The notes under the pieces were generated by a model. That model did no database searches, was not told the DNA's origin, and worked only from the letters and a program-made list of their open reading frames with translations. A stretch of 64,000 nucleotides of DNA from Acidobacteriota bacterium (lineage in GTDB: Bacteria > Acidobacteriota > Blastocatellia > Pyrinomonadales > Pyrinomonadaceae), in contig JADJOS010000001.1 in the NCBI GenBank assembly GCA_016713675.1, forward strand, positions 372,001 to 436,000, in the 5' to 3' direction. Below are positions 7,852 to 17,816 of this stretch, in pieces (the stretch's first letter is position 1; the number at the start of each line of letters is the position of its first letter). The position numbers and the translations under genes are program-made.

Positions 7852-10269
7852 TCATTTTTCGAGAGCGTTGAAGATGAATGGGAAGGTCGCCCAGCTTTGG
7901 CCGCGATGCTGCGGTCGGAATCCAAACAATATGATCTTGCCTTTGCCGTAGTTGGTTTCGACGAGGGCGGCTTTGCCGCTCAGGAATTTTTCGCCGAGCA
8001 TCCAGCCGGAGAGAAGAGCGTCTTTAGCGGCGTAGCGGGCGATCACCTTTACCCGTGCATCGGCGGCGATGTCGAATGCCGAACTCGAATTAAAATATGC
8101 CGGCGTCATCTTTTTCAGCCCTTTTGCGAGATCCTGGCGCGTGTCGACATCGAGAGCGACGATCGAGCCGGGGTTGTAAAAGTCGCTGCGTTTGAGGCCC
8201 GCAAGAACGTTGCGGATCGGCAGGCCGAACCGCTTGATCACCATCTCGCACGAATCGTCAAAACAGATCAGCTTGCCGCCGTTTGCGACGTATTTTTTGA
8301 GATTCTCGACGCCCTCTTCGCCGATACCGCCGGCAAATTCGGCCGGATATCTGTCGGCACTAAGGCCTTTGACGATCGTATTTTCGCTGTCGGCAGGCAA
8401 TACCACGGCGTCACAATCGATTCCGGGACCCGGCGTGACGTTGCGTTCGCAAACGAAATTTCCTGAGCGCAAATCAGTATCCGACAACCTACGGTAGCCA
8501 ATGCGGAATGTATCGAAAACAAGCCTCGTCCAGCCCTCGTCCATTGAACTGGTAGACCCTCGGTAAAGTGCGATCTTTGGAACTGATCGAAGCGGATATT
8601 TGGCGCCTTTGAAAGGCGTAGCGGACTGATCAATGCCCAAGTGTGCCCTTACGAAATTGGCAGTTTCTACACGCTTGAGCGTTGCTTTGTCCTTTTCAAG
8701 ATCGCGGATGTCCCACGCGGCGTCCGTCTCGACGCCCATCTGCAGCGGCAGCGTCCAACCGGCGACATCATACGGCGGTTCGGCGTCGCCATTCGGCAGC
8801 AGACGATGCGGATATACCTGTCGCTCAAACAGGCTGAGGATGTTGTTCTTTTGCGGCTGATTTACAAATACGACATAGCCGCCGAGCGGCATTTCGTGGA
8901 ATTCGGCCTTTGGCTCCATTTTGACCCACAGTTCCTGGGTCATCTGATGGACCTCGACGCCCTGCGCCATCAGGATCTCGATAAAGCGGGCGACAGCCTC
9001 GTGATTGGGCTGGCCGGCACCGACAATGAATGCCTGCGGCTCGTCCGCCTGTTTTACCAAATTGGCCTTGCCGTATTCGTAGAAATTGCGCAGATATCGC
9101 GGACGGAACTTCGCCGCGAGCGACAATAAGCTCCGCGACGCCGTCATCTCGATATTCGCGATATCAGCAGGCCGCCACAGCCCGCCTTCCCACGCGTCGG
9201 GATAATTGGTCGCCGTCTCAAGCAAATTGGGGAGCCCGCGGGTATTTCGGCTGCGAGCCAGATCTTCTTTTTTGATCGTCACCGGCGACATCAGTCCCGC
9301 ACTTGCGGCCTCGGACAGGATACCGATCGAATTGTGAAAATACGGCGCTGACCGGAAACCGCCGTGCCACCACGTATCGTATGCCGAATTTGTCGCCACG
9401 CCCGCCACACCTTTCGCCTGCAGATCAGCCGCCATTTTATATCCGACGAGACCGACTTCCCGGAGAATAGACGGCGAAATGCGCGGATTCGGCGGATCAA
9501 AGAACGGAGGTATCGTGAACCGCGATGAGTTTTGGCCCTGCTGATGAACGTCATAGACAAACTGCGGAAACCACTCGCGCCAATACAGTTTTGTTATCGC
9601 CTGCGTCTCGACGAGGTTGAGCATGAACCAGTCGCGGTTGTTATCGTGTCCTGCGTAATGATGATAAAGCTTGGGCGGCGATGTACCTTCGCTCTTGGTC
9701 CCGAGCGTCTTGCGATACCAATTGGCGACGATGTCGATACCGTCAGGGTTCGACGAAGGAATGAGGAGCAGTATCGTGTTGTCGAGGATCTCTTTGGTCT
9801 CAACGTCCGTTCCGGTCGCGAGTTCGTATGCGAGGTTCATCGACATCTGCGAGGCAACGATCTCGGTCGAGTGGATCGAACACGAGATCGACACGATCGT
9901 CTTGCCGTTTTTGACGAGATCGGCAAGTTCGGCGTCGCTCGAAACGGTTCGCGGATCGGCAAGTTTTGCAGAGATCTGACGGTATTTTTCCAGATCCTTG
10001 ATGTTCTTCGCCGACGAGATGAACGCCACGATCAGCGGCTTGCCGTTCGTCGACTTGCCGATCTCCTTGACGGTGACATTCTTGCTCGCCTTGTCGAGCT
10101 TCGCAAAATAATCCGTGATCTGTCCCCAATCGGCGATCGTCTTGTCGTCGGTCGGATTGAACCCGAGCACTGACCGCGGCGACGGCACCTGAGCCGCGAT
10201 CGCAATTCCGCTAATGAGCAATAAACCGCAGATACGCAGAGACGCATAAAAAACAAATGAGATTTTCAT
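7852..10269 (-). CDS. Exported M14 family zinc carboxypeptidase
   Basis: An 805-residue protein starting at the ATG at 10269, which begins the signal peptide MKISFVFYASLRI...AIAAQ. The frame stays open to 10569, but that region is upstream DNA of the divergent acyltransferase gene. Zinc ligands are visible as HSTE (His133, Glu136) and VYDVH (His242). NNRDW supplies the substrate-binding Asn/Arg pair of carboxypeptidase A-type enzymes. The C-terminal 300 residues contain a ThuA/GATase-like part (LKKYVANGGKLICFDDS, YGKGKIILFGFRPQHRGQ). This large two-part architecture is common among exported M14 peptidases of Acidobacteriota and Bacteroidota. It acts in the periplasm or outside on peptides. 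Part of the signal-peptide coding DNA falls inside an intergenic-type repeat. Confidence 0.88.
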   Translation of the reverse strand: MKISFVFYASLRICGLLLISGIAIAAQVPSPRSVLGFNPTDDKTIADWGQITDYFAKLDKASKNVTVKEIGKSTNGKPLIVAFISSAKNIKDLEKYRQISAKLADPRTVSSDAELADLVKNGKTIVSISCSIHSTEIVASQMSMNLAYELATGTDVETKEILDNTILLLIPSSNPDGIDIVANWYRKTLGTKSEGTSPPKLYHHYAGHDNNRDWFMLNLVETQAITKLYWREWFPQFVYDVHQQGQNSSRFTIPPFFDPPNPRISPSILREVGLVGYKMAADLQAKGVAGVATNSAYDTWWHGGFRSAPYFHNSIGILSEAASAGLMSPVTIKKEDLARSRNTRGLPNLLETATNYPDAWEGGLWRPADIANIEMTASRSLLSLAAKFRPRYLRNFYEYGKANLVKQADEPQAFIVGAGQPNHEAVARFIEILMAQGVEVHQMTQELWVKMEPKAEFHEMPLGGYVVFVNQPQKNNILSLFERQVYPHRLLPNGDAEPPYDVAGWTLPLQMGVETDAAWDIRDLEKDKATLKRVETANFVRAHLGIDQSATPFKGAKYPLRSVPKIALYRGSTSSMDEGWTRLVFDTFRIGYRRLSDTDLRSGNFVCERNVTPGPGIDCDAVVLPADSENTIVKGLSADRYPAEFAGGIGEEGVENLKKYVANGGKLICFDDSCEMVIKRFGLPIRNVLAGLKRSDFYNPGSIVALDVDTRQDLAKGLKKMTPAYFNSSSAFDIAADARVKVIARYAAKDALLSGWMLGEKFLSGKAALVETNYGKGKIILFGFRPQHRGQSWATFPFIFNALEK

Positions 10270-10347
10270 AAGATTTGATTTTCTAATCCGAAGTAAATTG
10301 CTCATAATCTTAGTGTTCCGGACTCTGCGACTCCGCGTCTTAGCGGC
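10225..10347. repeat. Imperfect inverted repeat spanning the divergent M14/acyltransferase intergenic region
   Basis: The arm at 10225-10246 (ACCGCAGATACGCAGAGACG...) and the arm at 10326-10347 (TGCGACTCCGCGTCTTAGCGG...) are reverse complements at about 16 of 22 positions. The motif resembles the GCGTCTCTGCGGT-type elements found between genes of many environmental bacteria. The left arm lies within the coding sequence for the peptidase signal peptide. Confidence 0.5.
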
Positions 10348-10357
10348 CAAATTATCT

Positions 10358-11167
10358 ATGGCAGAATCAGCCAGCCACGAAAACATAAAACTGACCTTTC
10401 CTGTCAAAGAGCATAACAAATCGCGCCTTAGCGGAAAAATTAGGTATTGGTGGAGCTGGCTGGTCGCCGGATCGATGATCTTGCTGATAGCGATGCCGGC
10501 AATGATCTTTTTGTCATTGATAGACCGCAGAATGTGGCTTTTCCCACTGTGCAAATGGGGTGCTCGCACTTGGCTGAGAACCTGCGGGGCAACGGTGACT
10601 GTTAAAGGCGTCGAAAATGTCGACCCGAACCGTTCATACGTTTTCGCGTCAAATCACCGATCCTATCTCGATACTGCGACGCTGTTCTTTTATGCCGGCC
10701 CGAAGATGGGTTTGGTTGCGAAGAAGGAACTGCTAAAGGTCCCGATCTTTGGCCAAGGAATGAGCTTTGTGAATATCATCGCAGTCGACCGTTCGAATCC
10801 GGAACGGGCTATTCGTTCGATGGAAAAGGCACGCCAGGTGATGGACGACGGCTATTCGTTCGGCGTGTTTGTCGAAGGTACGCGAGCTATGCCGGGCGAA
10901 CTGCTGCCGTTCAAGAAAGGAGCCTTCCACCTCGCCTTTCAGACCGGTTCGCCGATCATTCCGGTCGCGATAAAGAATACCGATTGGATGATGGGCAAAC
11001 GCACGGGCGTTGCGTACGCAGGCGAGATCGAAATGGTCCTGCTCCCTCCGATCGAGACCGCCGGCCTCGACCCTGACGCAGATCTTATGGATGTATTGCT
11101 GCAGACGCGAGAGGCGATCGCATCCGAACTGTCGAATGACTATGGGAGACAAGATACAAGAGACTAG
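10358..11167 (+). CDS. 1-acyl-sn-glycerol-3-phosphate acyltransferase (PlsC family)
   Basis: A membrane-bound acyltransferase that acylates lysophosphatidic acid to phosphatidic acid in phospholipid synthesis. I prefer ATG 10358 (MAESASHENIKL); the frame is open from 10298, but that part is repeat-like intergenic DNA. The 269-residue protein has a hydrophobic N-terminal helix (WLVAGSMILLIAMPAMIFL). The catalytic motif I is NHRSYLD (HX4D) and motif III is FVEGTR. AFQTGSPIIPVAI is the conserved motif IV. It is divergently transcribed from the M14 peptidase gene. Acyl specificity cannot be read from sequence. Confidence 0.9.
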   Translation: MAESASHENIKLTFPVKEHNKSRLSGKIRYWWSWLVAGSMILLIAMPAMIFLSLIDRRMWLFPLCKWGARTWLRTCGATVTVKGVENVDPNRSYVFASNHRSYLDTATLFFYAGPKMGLVAKKELLKVPIFGQGMSFVNIIAVDRSNPERAIRSMEKARQVMDDGYSFGVFVEGTRAMPGELLPFKKGAFHLAFQTGSPIIPVAIKNTDWMMGKRTGVAYAGEIEMVLLPPIETAGLDPDADLMDVLLQTREAIASELSNDYGRQDTRD

Positions 11168-11199
11168 CGATCTGAATTCTCTAGTCTCCTGTCTATGGT

Positions 11200-12012
11200 T
11201 TACGGTTTCGGGCTCGGAGTCGGCTGCGGTTTGGCCCGCGGATCGTCGTCGTCGAGGATAATGACATCGGTCTTTCCGATGGTGTAGTCCGAATAGCGGA
11301 CGCGGACCTTCATCTTGACGACCTGTCCATTTGGAAAAACGAGCGTATCGTCCGAACTCGAATACGTCGGGAAATAAAATCTGTCGTCGACATTTTCGCG
11401 GATCGTCTCGATGATCGGAAACCGCTGTTTGCCCTCGGGCACGGCCTTTCCCTGTGTTTTGACGATCATCAGCCCTTCGTCATCGACCCAAACGCGGCCC
11501 TGGAAAAACTTAGCGACACCCTTTTTGGCATCCGGCATGACTTTTGGCCCGACATCAAAAACATACAGGTCGAGTTCGTCGATACGTTCTTTGCCGAGGT
11601 AATCGAATTTGTATTGATCGACAAGCCTCGGCTCGATCGCGAACGGATCGATGCCGCCTAGATTGTCGATATCTTCCTTGGAAACGCTTATCTCCTTGAG
11701 AGAGGACATCGGAAAGAACAGGATCTTTTCGAATCGGTCGCCGGCTTCGCTAAAGGTCAGATACGAATCGCGTTTGTAGGTGCCGGTGATCTGCCCGCCC
11801 ATGCCGATCGTCTGTATCGTCGCAAATCGCTTGAATGCGTAAATGTTCAGAGCTCGACGAAACAGCCCTTCGTTGGTAGTGAATTTCTTGATTATCCGGT
11901 CGATCTCCGCCTGCGGCAGATCTTTTTTCACGATCCCGACCGGAACTTGGCCGAACGCCGCCCAAGACATACACAAAACCAGCAAACCAATGACCGCAGT
12001 TCTTTTCATCAT
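11200..12012 (-). CDS. Exported protein of unknown function, possibly LolA-like fold
   Basis: A 270-residue exported protein. The start is taken at the ATG pair 12012/12009 (MMKRTAVIGLLVLC...AFGQ, a clear signal peptide); the frame remains open upstream to 12138, overlapping the region before nth. The mature part has alternating beta segments such as DSYLTFSEAGDRFEK, GRVWVDDEGLMIVKTQG and RFYFPTYSSSDDTL, ending in an acidic and Pro-rich tail (DDDDPRAKPQPTPSP). The GRVWVDDxxLxIVKxxG pattern resembles exported proteins with a LolA/LolB-like half-barrel, which bind lipids or lipoproteins, but I cannot assign a function. It lies divergently from nth with about 110 bp between the preferred starts. 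Confidence 0.65.
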   Translation of the reverse strand: MMKRTAVIGLLVLCMSWAAFGQVPVGIVKKDLPQAEIDRIIKKFTTNEGLFRRALNIYAFKRFATIQTIGMGGQITGTYKRDSYLTFSEAGDRFEKILFFPMSSLKEISVSKEDIDNLGGIDPFAIEPRLVDQYKFDYLGKERIDELDLYVFDVGPKVMPDAKKGVAKFFQGRVWVDDEGLMIVKTQGKAVPEGKQRFPIIETIRENVDDRFYFPTYSSSDDTLVFPNGQVVKMKVRVRYSDYTIGKTDVIILDDDDPRAKPQPTPSPKP

Positions 12013-12124
12013 TTCCCCATTATCCACAATTGCTAACCAATAGATGCAGGCCGCGTGAAAAAAGTTGACAACCATGACCAGCCTAGGTCGAAATCGGCGG
12101 CGCGGATTGTCGTATAATAACCGG

Positions 12125-12766
12125 ATGATCGACGACAAAAAAGGCCGCGTCGCTGAGATCGCGAAGCGGCTTAAGAAACTCTATCCTGACGTCCATGTCG
12201 AACTTGATTACGGTACGCCGTTCGAGCTGATGATCGCGTCTATCCTCGCCGCACAGAATACTGATGTGAATGTCAACAAGATCACGCCCGAGCTGTTTCG
12301 TAAATACCGCGGGCCGGCGGATTATCTGGCCGTTCCGGTCGAGGAACTCGAAAAGGATATTTACGCGTCGGGATTTTTCCGGCAAAAAGCGAAGAGCATT
12401 CGGGCCGTGAGCCAAAAGCTGATCGAGGATTTCGGCGGAAAAGTGCCCGAAACAATGGAAGAACTGCTCACTTTGCCCGGCATTGGACGCAAGACCGCAA
12501 ACGTCGTCCTTGGCGACGCGCTCGGCATCGCGGCCGGCATCGTCGTCGATACGCACAACATTCGCCTGTCGGGACTGCTTGGCATTTCAGAGCAGAAAAC
12601 CGCGGACAAGATCGAGCGTGAACTTATAGAACTCGTCCCCAAAAAAGACTGGATCCAATTCGGCCAATGGATCACCTGGCACGGCCGCCGCGTTTGCAAC
12701 GCCAAAAAACCAAAATGCACTGAATGTGTCCTCGCCGACATCTGTCCGTCGCGGAAAGACGAATAG
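12125..12766 (+). CDS. nth: Endonuclease III (DNA glycosylase/AP lyase)
   Basis: A base-excision-repair enzyme that removes oxidised pyrimidines and cleaves at abasic sites. ATG 12125 gives 213 residues, the usual length. The helix-hairpin-helix LPGIGRKTANVVL contains the catalytic Lys123. Asp142 in VVDTHN is the second catalytic residue. A C-terminal [4Fe-4S] cluster loop has the exact spacing C-x6-C-x2-C-x5-C (Cys191, 198, 201, 207). The gene is followed after 25 bp by mqnE on the same strand, suggesting co-transcription. There is nothing abnormal in the sequence. Confidence 0.95.
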   Translation: MIDDKKGRVAEIAKRLKKLYPDVHVELDYGTPFELMIASILAAQNTDVNVNKITPELFRKYRGPADYLAVPVEELEKDIYASGFFRQKAKSIRAVSQKLIEDFGGKVPETMEELLTLPGIGRKTANVVLGDALGIAAGIVVDTHNIRLSGLLGISEQKTADKIERELIELVPKKDWIQFGQWITWHGRRVCNAKKPKCTECVLADICPSRKDE

Positions 12767-12791
12767 AATCTGTTAGAATATCAAAAACATT

Positions 12792-13898
<1,107 letters not shown>

Positions 13899-13900
13899 AT

Positions 13901-15238
13901 ATGAGGCTTTTTAAGGTGAATGCAATCAGGCTGGTTGTTCTGTTTTCGGTTGTTTTATTTGTTGCTGGTTTAGTAACCGCGCAGAGCAAGCTCCAATGTG
14001 TAGTCGAGGTTGAGCGGGCAACGGCGGCGGCCGTAAAGTCTAAAGACTATTCGCAGGCTCTTGCGAAAGCGGAGGAATGCCTTCGCAAGAATCCTAAGTC
14101 TGTGGAAGCACTCACCATTCGTGCCGGTGTCTATGCGAGCAAAGGCGATTTTGATCTGGCGATCGCCGATGCGAACAAGGCCGTCGCGAGTTCGCCCCGC
14201 AGCGGTGACGTTTTTTACCGGCGCGGATTGATCTACGACAAAAAGGCGAGAAACACATATCTCAAGGATGAAGCAGCCGCCAAGACCATACGGAAAGAAG
14301 CGAGCGAGGCTGCCTTTACAGACTTTGATAAGGCCCTTGAGCTCGATCCCAAAAAAGGCGAGGCTCTGGTGGCGAAAACGACCTTGCGGCGATCTTTCAT
14401 GGGCAGCGGTTACGCGTCGCTCAGGCCTGAATATGACCGTGCTATCGAGATCCTGTCGAAAAACGGAAATACCCGAGAGTTGGCTGAGGCCTATTACCAA
14501 CGTGGCAACACCTATTCGCTCGAACAAATGAACGATCGGGCCATCGCTGACTTCACTTCTGCAATAAAGCTCAACCCCGAACATGTCGGAGCATACGCGC
14601 TTAGGGCGACCGTTCATGCATCACCATTCTTCAATCCAAGGCGCGATGTCGAAGCGGCCATCGCGGACTACACAAAGGTAATTACGCTCGAACCAAGCGC
14701 CTATACTTACACAAGTCGAGCCGGGCTCTTTGAAGAGAAAGGCGAGCGGGCAAAAGCTGTCGCCGATTACCGAGCGGCGCTCACGCTTGAACCCAATAAC
14801 TACACCGCAAAGACAAAGCTTGCCAAGCTTGCCCCGGCCGCGGTGGCCACTCAACCGACAACACCTCGGTCCGAGCAGCCGACTGCAGAATCGTTCGCCG
14901 CCGAGGGCAGACGACAGCTTTCTCAAAAGGACTACGATGGCGCGATCAAGACCCTGAAAGAGTGCCTGCGGTTGAAAGCCGATGCCGCACCCTGTTACGC
15001 ATTTCGTGGTTACGCTCACGGGATGAAAGGCGACATGAAGGCGTCGAACTCCGATCACCAGGCCGGGGTCAAACTCAACCCGACCGAGGCCGCTCTCTAT
15101 TTCGTTCGCGGAATGATGTTCGTCGAGCTAGGCAAGAAGGTCGAGGCGATCGCCGAATTTCGCAAGGTACTAAAGCTCGACCCAAACAACAAGCAGGCAC
15201 AAGCTCAACTCCAAGGCCTGGGAGTCAAGGCCAATTGA
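13901..15238 (+). CDS. Exported TPR-repeat protein
   Basis: A 445-residue protein starting at ATG 13901, two bases after the mqnE stop. It has a signal peptide (MRLFKVNAIRLVVLFSVVLF...VTAQ). The rest is made of tetratricopeptide repeats, visible as pairs such as YSQALAKAEECLRKNPKS, FDLAIADANKAVASSPRS, NDRAIADFTSAIKLNPE and KVEAIAEFRKVLKLDPNN. A low-complexity break (ATQPTTPRSEQPT) divides two TPR blocks. It is probably a periplasmic scaffold; the partner is unknown. The open frame extends upstream to 13007 through mqnE, but that part is antiframe and not coding. The gene is bracketed by two copies of the mqnE 3' end, which suggests it was inserted there. Confidence 0.88.
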   Translation: MRLFKVNAIRLVVLFSVVLFVAGLVTAQSKLQCVVEVERATAAAVKSKDYSQALAKAEECLRKNPKSVEALTIRAGVYASKGDFDLAIADANKAVASSPRSGDVFYRRGLIYDKKARNTYLKDEAAAKTIRKEASEAAFTDFDKALELDPKKGEALVAKTTLRRSFMGSGYASLRPEYDRAIEILSKNGNTRELAEAYYQRGNTYSLEQMNDRAIADFTSAIKLNPEHVGAYALRATVHASPFFNPRRDVEAAIADYTKVITLEPSAYTYTSRAGLFEEKGERAKAVADYRAALTLEPNNYTAKTKLAKLAPAAVATQPTTPRSEQPTAESFAAEGRRQLSQKDYDGAIKTLKECLRLKADAAPCYAFRGYAHGMKGDMKASNSDHQAGVKLNPTEAALYFVRGMMFVELGKKVEAIAEFRKVLKLDPNNKQAQAQLQGLGVKAN

Positions 15239-15240
15239 TA

Positions 15241-15380
15241 TTCGGCAAAGCCACCGTTACTCGGTCGAATCCGGCGGCGAAGTAAAGATGACCAAACAAG
15301 AGATCATCGAAATGATCGAACGAGCGGGCTTCGAAGCCGTCGAACGAAATACCGTCTACAACCGTGTCGCCGCAGTGTAA
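15241..15380 (+). pseudogene. Duplicated, truncated 3' fragment of mqnE
   Basis: The stretch 15258-15380 encodes YSVESGGEVKMTKQEI...ERAGFEAVERNTVYNR and stops, repeating the last 40 codons of mqnE with a few substitutions. Just before it, 15241-15255 repeats the LGKAT codons of mqnE in another frame, so about 75 bp between the two blocks has been lost. It has no start codon or upstream coding part and is a remnant. With intact mqnE on the other side, the copies form a direct repeat bracketing the TPR gene. Confidence 0.85.
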
Positions 15381-15451
15381 GTTTGTCGTCCAGTTTTGAG
15401 TTTAGTGAAGTGTGGGTGCGAAGTTCCGGCAACCGCACCGCGGACCCTTAG

Positions 15452-16390
15452 TTACGAGCAAATACTGTATATCTGAGCCGCAGCCCAGATCGTTCGTGCG
15501 CGCTCCTTTGCGCGGAACGATAGCCAATACGGGCGATTCACGACAACCATGTAACGCACGCCCCGCTTACCCTTTGGCTGCCAGTAATAAATTGCTCTGT
15601 ACGCTGTCTTTTTGATTTCTTTCAGACGAATTCCGCCCAACGAAACATTCGCAGATTTCGCCAAGGACTCGACTGCAACGCGCTCGGGCTGGTCGTAGCG
15701 CCATGTATCGCTTCCTCTATCTGCCTGCGTCTGTAGTTCGATCAGACGAGGGGCTTTATCGGTATCAAGGTAGCCCATGCTTCCACAACCCTCTTTGTCG
15801 AGGTCTGGACTCTCGACGCTCGACGCATAGTCAAGTTCGGCAAGGTCATGCGGATCGACAGAAACGACTTCTTGGATCACGAATAGGCTGAACATTCCGA
15901 AATGGCCATACCCAACCCAATGCTCACCGCCTGGAAACTTTTCTTTCGTTCCCGAAAAGAACCTTCCACGAAGTGTGGCGTGTACGTTCCTGCCGCCGCC
16001 GACGTGAAGTAACTCGTCAAATTTCTTAAACTCTTTGTCTTCTTTCAGTGAGGTTTCGATTCCCTCAACCGTCAGTGATTCAGGCGCCTTGCGCACATCA
16101 CTTTCCCCGCAGCAATACATTGTGCCCGTACGGTTGACGCCGCCGAACTCCATCCAAATGCCCAACGGACGCGGGCATGCCGGATCATAGATCGATGAAT
16201 CCTCAAACCCGTGAGAGGCAAAAGCTGTGATCTCGATAAGCCTTTGATTGTAGGCTCCCGGATCGTCTTGCAGCTGACAGAGCTCGACCTTTTCGTAGTT
16301 AACTGTCGCTCCTTGTGTTTGGTCGGGAGACTTGCGGGTTTGGCCGCAACACGTAATACAAAGAAAGGCTATTAGGAGTAATATCTTCAT
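15452..16390 (-). CDS. Predicted lipoprotein of unknown function
   Basis: A 312-residue protein with a short lipoprotein signal peptide (MKILLLIAFLCITCC; lipid attachment at one of the two Cys). The mature part is Cys-rich (CQLQDDPGAYNQ, YDPACPRP, MYCCGESD, EGCGSMGY). It reads like an acidobacterial family of exported proteins whose opening block, ELCQLQDDPGAYNQRLIEI, describes a secreted beta-barrel of OB-like length. I know of no function. The C-terminal WQPKGKRGVRYMVVVNRPYW block is basic and aromatic. It is convergent with the mqnE fragment. A 300-bp region without coding sequence lies upstream. Confidence 0.65.
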   Translation of the reverse strand: MKILLLIAFLCITCCGQTRKSPDQTQGATVNYEKVELCQLQDDPGAYNQRLIEITAFASHGFEDSSIYDPACPRPLGIWMEFGGVNRTGTMYCCGESDVRKAPESLTVEGIETSLKEDKEFKKFDELLHVGGGRNVHATLRGRFFSGTKEKFPGGEHWVGYGHFGMFSLFVIQEVVSVDPHDLAELDYASSVESPDLDKEGCGSMGYLDTDKAPRLIELQTQADRGSDTWRYDQPERVAVESLAKSANVSLGGIRLKEIKKTAYRAIYYWQPKGKRGVRYMVVVNRPYWLSFRAKERARTIWAAAQIYSICS

Positions 16391-16634
16391 GGCCCGATAT
16401 TACCACGGCATCTCGATGAAAGGCTCATTGATTAGGCTTCAAAGCTCGCCGTTGGTTATCGATCGCTTGCGCGACCCGGAAAGACTAACGCGAAGTACTG
16501 CAACTCGCTCACGAAGCCCTCAAAGTGCCTCACGAAGCGCATAAAGGGGCCTGCGAAACGGTAAAAATGGTGTATTATTCTCAAATCGCATCAATTTAAC
16601 CTGCTTCAGCTCCATCCTCTGACGCAAAAAGTTA
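16391..16634. other. Non-coding intergenic stretch
   Basis: No supported gene lies between the lipoprotein start and the promoter of the gene at 16699. The only structure seen is a short direct repeat of CTCACGAAGC near 16509 and 16531. The upstream part must hold the promoter for the minus-strand lipoprotein gene, but I see no strong -35/-10 pair. Confidence 0.5.
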
Positions 16635-16663
16635 TTGATTCCGTTGCGGGGCAGAGATATACT
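16635..16663 (+). promoter_or_regulatory. Sigma-70 type promoter for the exported protein at 16699
   Basis: TTGATT (16635-16640) is followed after exactly 17 nt by TATACT (16658-16663), close to the vegetative consensus. The predicted leader is about 30 nt and carries AAGGAG at 16686-16691, just before the ATG. Confidence 0.6.
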
Positions 16664-16698
16664 TGCGAAACAAATTTTCGACGGAAAGGAGATCTACG

Positions 16699-17337
16699 AT
16701 GAGGATCATTATTCTTTGCTTCGCACTGGCGATCGTTTCTTTGACCTCCACCGCTCGCGCCCAATCTATTGAGGATGACGTAAATTACAGTAGATTCAAG
16801 GGCTGGGCGATCAATACTCAGGAACCGAACCCGTTGCCGGTGATGTTTGACCGCTGTATCGAATATTACGATAAGATGATCGCAAGCGGCATCTCGCCTG
16901 ATACTCAGGTTCAGGAGTACGTCATGGAGGCCACATATGGCTTTCCCAGGATCCACTGGAAAGGAACCATAAAAGAGATCAAGGAGAATTGGTGTGACGT
17001 CGGCCAGAAAAAGCTGACCGGCGATATTGAGTCAAAACATGCACCATACAAAGCTGCACTCAAAGCTGACAAGCTGCGTCTGGTCATCAACGAGAAAACC
17101 GGAATGGTTTACTCATACGCACTTGCCGGCGGCAAGTATACGAGCGATGCCAAGCAACTCGCGACTGCCCGCGTTTGGTTTCTTGATATCGGTGCGGCAA
17201 CCAACGAAACGCGCATTTGCAGGAATGGCGGAAAACTAAGTTCGGTCCGCCGCTATTCTTTCGACGTAAATCACAAACTCCTCGGCACCACCGAAAAGGA
17301 ATACTGCGGAACCCCGCCGGCATCGGCGTACCGATAG
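16699..17337 (+). CDS. Exported protein of unknown function
   Basis: A 212-residue protein. ATG 16699 is preferred over the open frame from 16663 because of the AAGGAG ribosome-binding site at 16686-16691 and the signal peptide that follows (MRIIILCFALAIVSL...RAQS). The mature protein has four Cys, in FDRCIEYY, ENWCDVG, TRICRNGG and KEYCGTPP. It is rich in mixed alpha/beta segments, such as GMVYSYALAGGKYTSD. No family was recognised. A strong promoter lies 36 bp upstream, and the NTF2-like gene follows on the same strand. Confidence 0.65.
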   Translation: MRIIILCFALAIVSLTSTARAQSIEDDVNYSRFKGWAINTQEPNPLPVMFDRCIEYYDKMIASGISPDTQVQEYVMEATYGFPRIHWKGTIKEIKENWCDVGQKKLTGDIESKHAPYKAALKADKLRLVINEKTGMVYSYALAGGKYTSDAKQLATARVWFLDIGAATNETRICRNGGKLSSVRRYSFDVNHKLLGTTEKEYCGTPPASAYR

Positions 17338-17387
17338 ATCTCGATTCCGGTAAACCCGTGAGTGACACAGGAATCTATCAACTGCGT

Positions 17388-17804
17388 ATGAACGATCTTA
17401 CACCGCAGCGTGCAGCCGAGATCGACGTTCTAAAACAAGCCTACGCCGCGCTCAACCGGAACGACACCGACGGGTTCGTCAAGGATTTTGACCCGCAGAT
17501 CGTGCGTATCGAATTTGAGGGGTCACCGATGGCTGGAGAATTTCACGGTATCGAAGCGGTAAAGGAGCACGTCACCGCTGGCCGCTCGACTTGGGCCGAA
17601 GGCACCTGCGAACCCGCACAGTTCACCGTCTTGGGCGACAAGATCGTAGTCTCGGCCCACGTTCACGTAAGACTCAAAGACCAAACCGACTGGCTCGAAG
17701 GCCGCACCGGCGACGTATTCACATTCCGCTACGGAAAGGTCATCGAGTTTCGCACGTTCTTCGATGAACAACAGGCTCTGGAATGGGCCGGAGTCGGGGA
17801 TTAG
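17388..17804 (+). CDS. NTF2-like (SnoaL/ketosteroid isomerase fold) protein
   Basis: A 138-residue cytoplasmic protein of the NTF2 fold. Typical features are an N-terminal helix (AEIDVLKQAYAALNRNDTDGFVKDF), a beta strand with RIEFEGSPMAGEFHGIEAV, and the C-terminal strands VHVRLKDQTDWLEGRTGDVFTFRYGKVIEFRTFFDEQQAL. The FRYGKVIExRxFxD ending is the hallmark of SnoaL-like family members. Such proteins are small enzymes or ligand-binding domains, and the substrate cannot be predicted. The start is uncertain: GTG 17358 is an alternative, and neither has a strong ribosome-binding site. A small membrane protein gene begins 12 bp downstream. Confidence 0.8.
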   Translation: MNDLTPQRAAEIDVLKQAYAALNRNDTDGFVKDFDPQIVRIEFEGSPMAGEFHGIEAVKEHVTAGRSTWAEGTCEPAQFTVLGDKIVVSAHVHVRLKDQTDWLEGRTGDVFTFRYGKVIEFRTFFDEQQALEWAGVGD

Positions 17805-17816
17805 AAGGAGGCCTCT

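Noticed and set aside
10270..10569. 100-codon upstream extension of the M14 peptidase frame
   Set aside because: It overlaps the divergent acyltransferase gene and repeat DNA. The signal peptide begins at ATG 10269.
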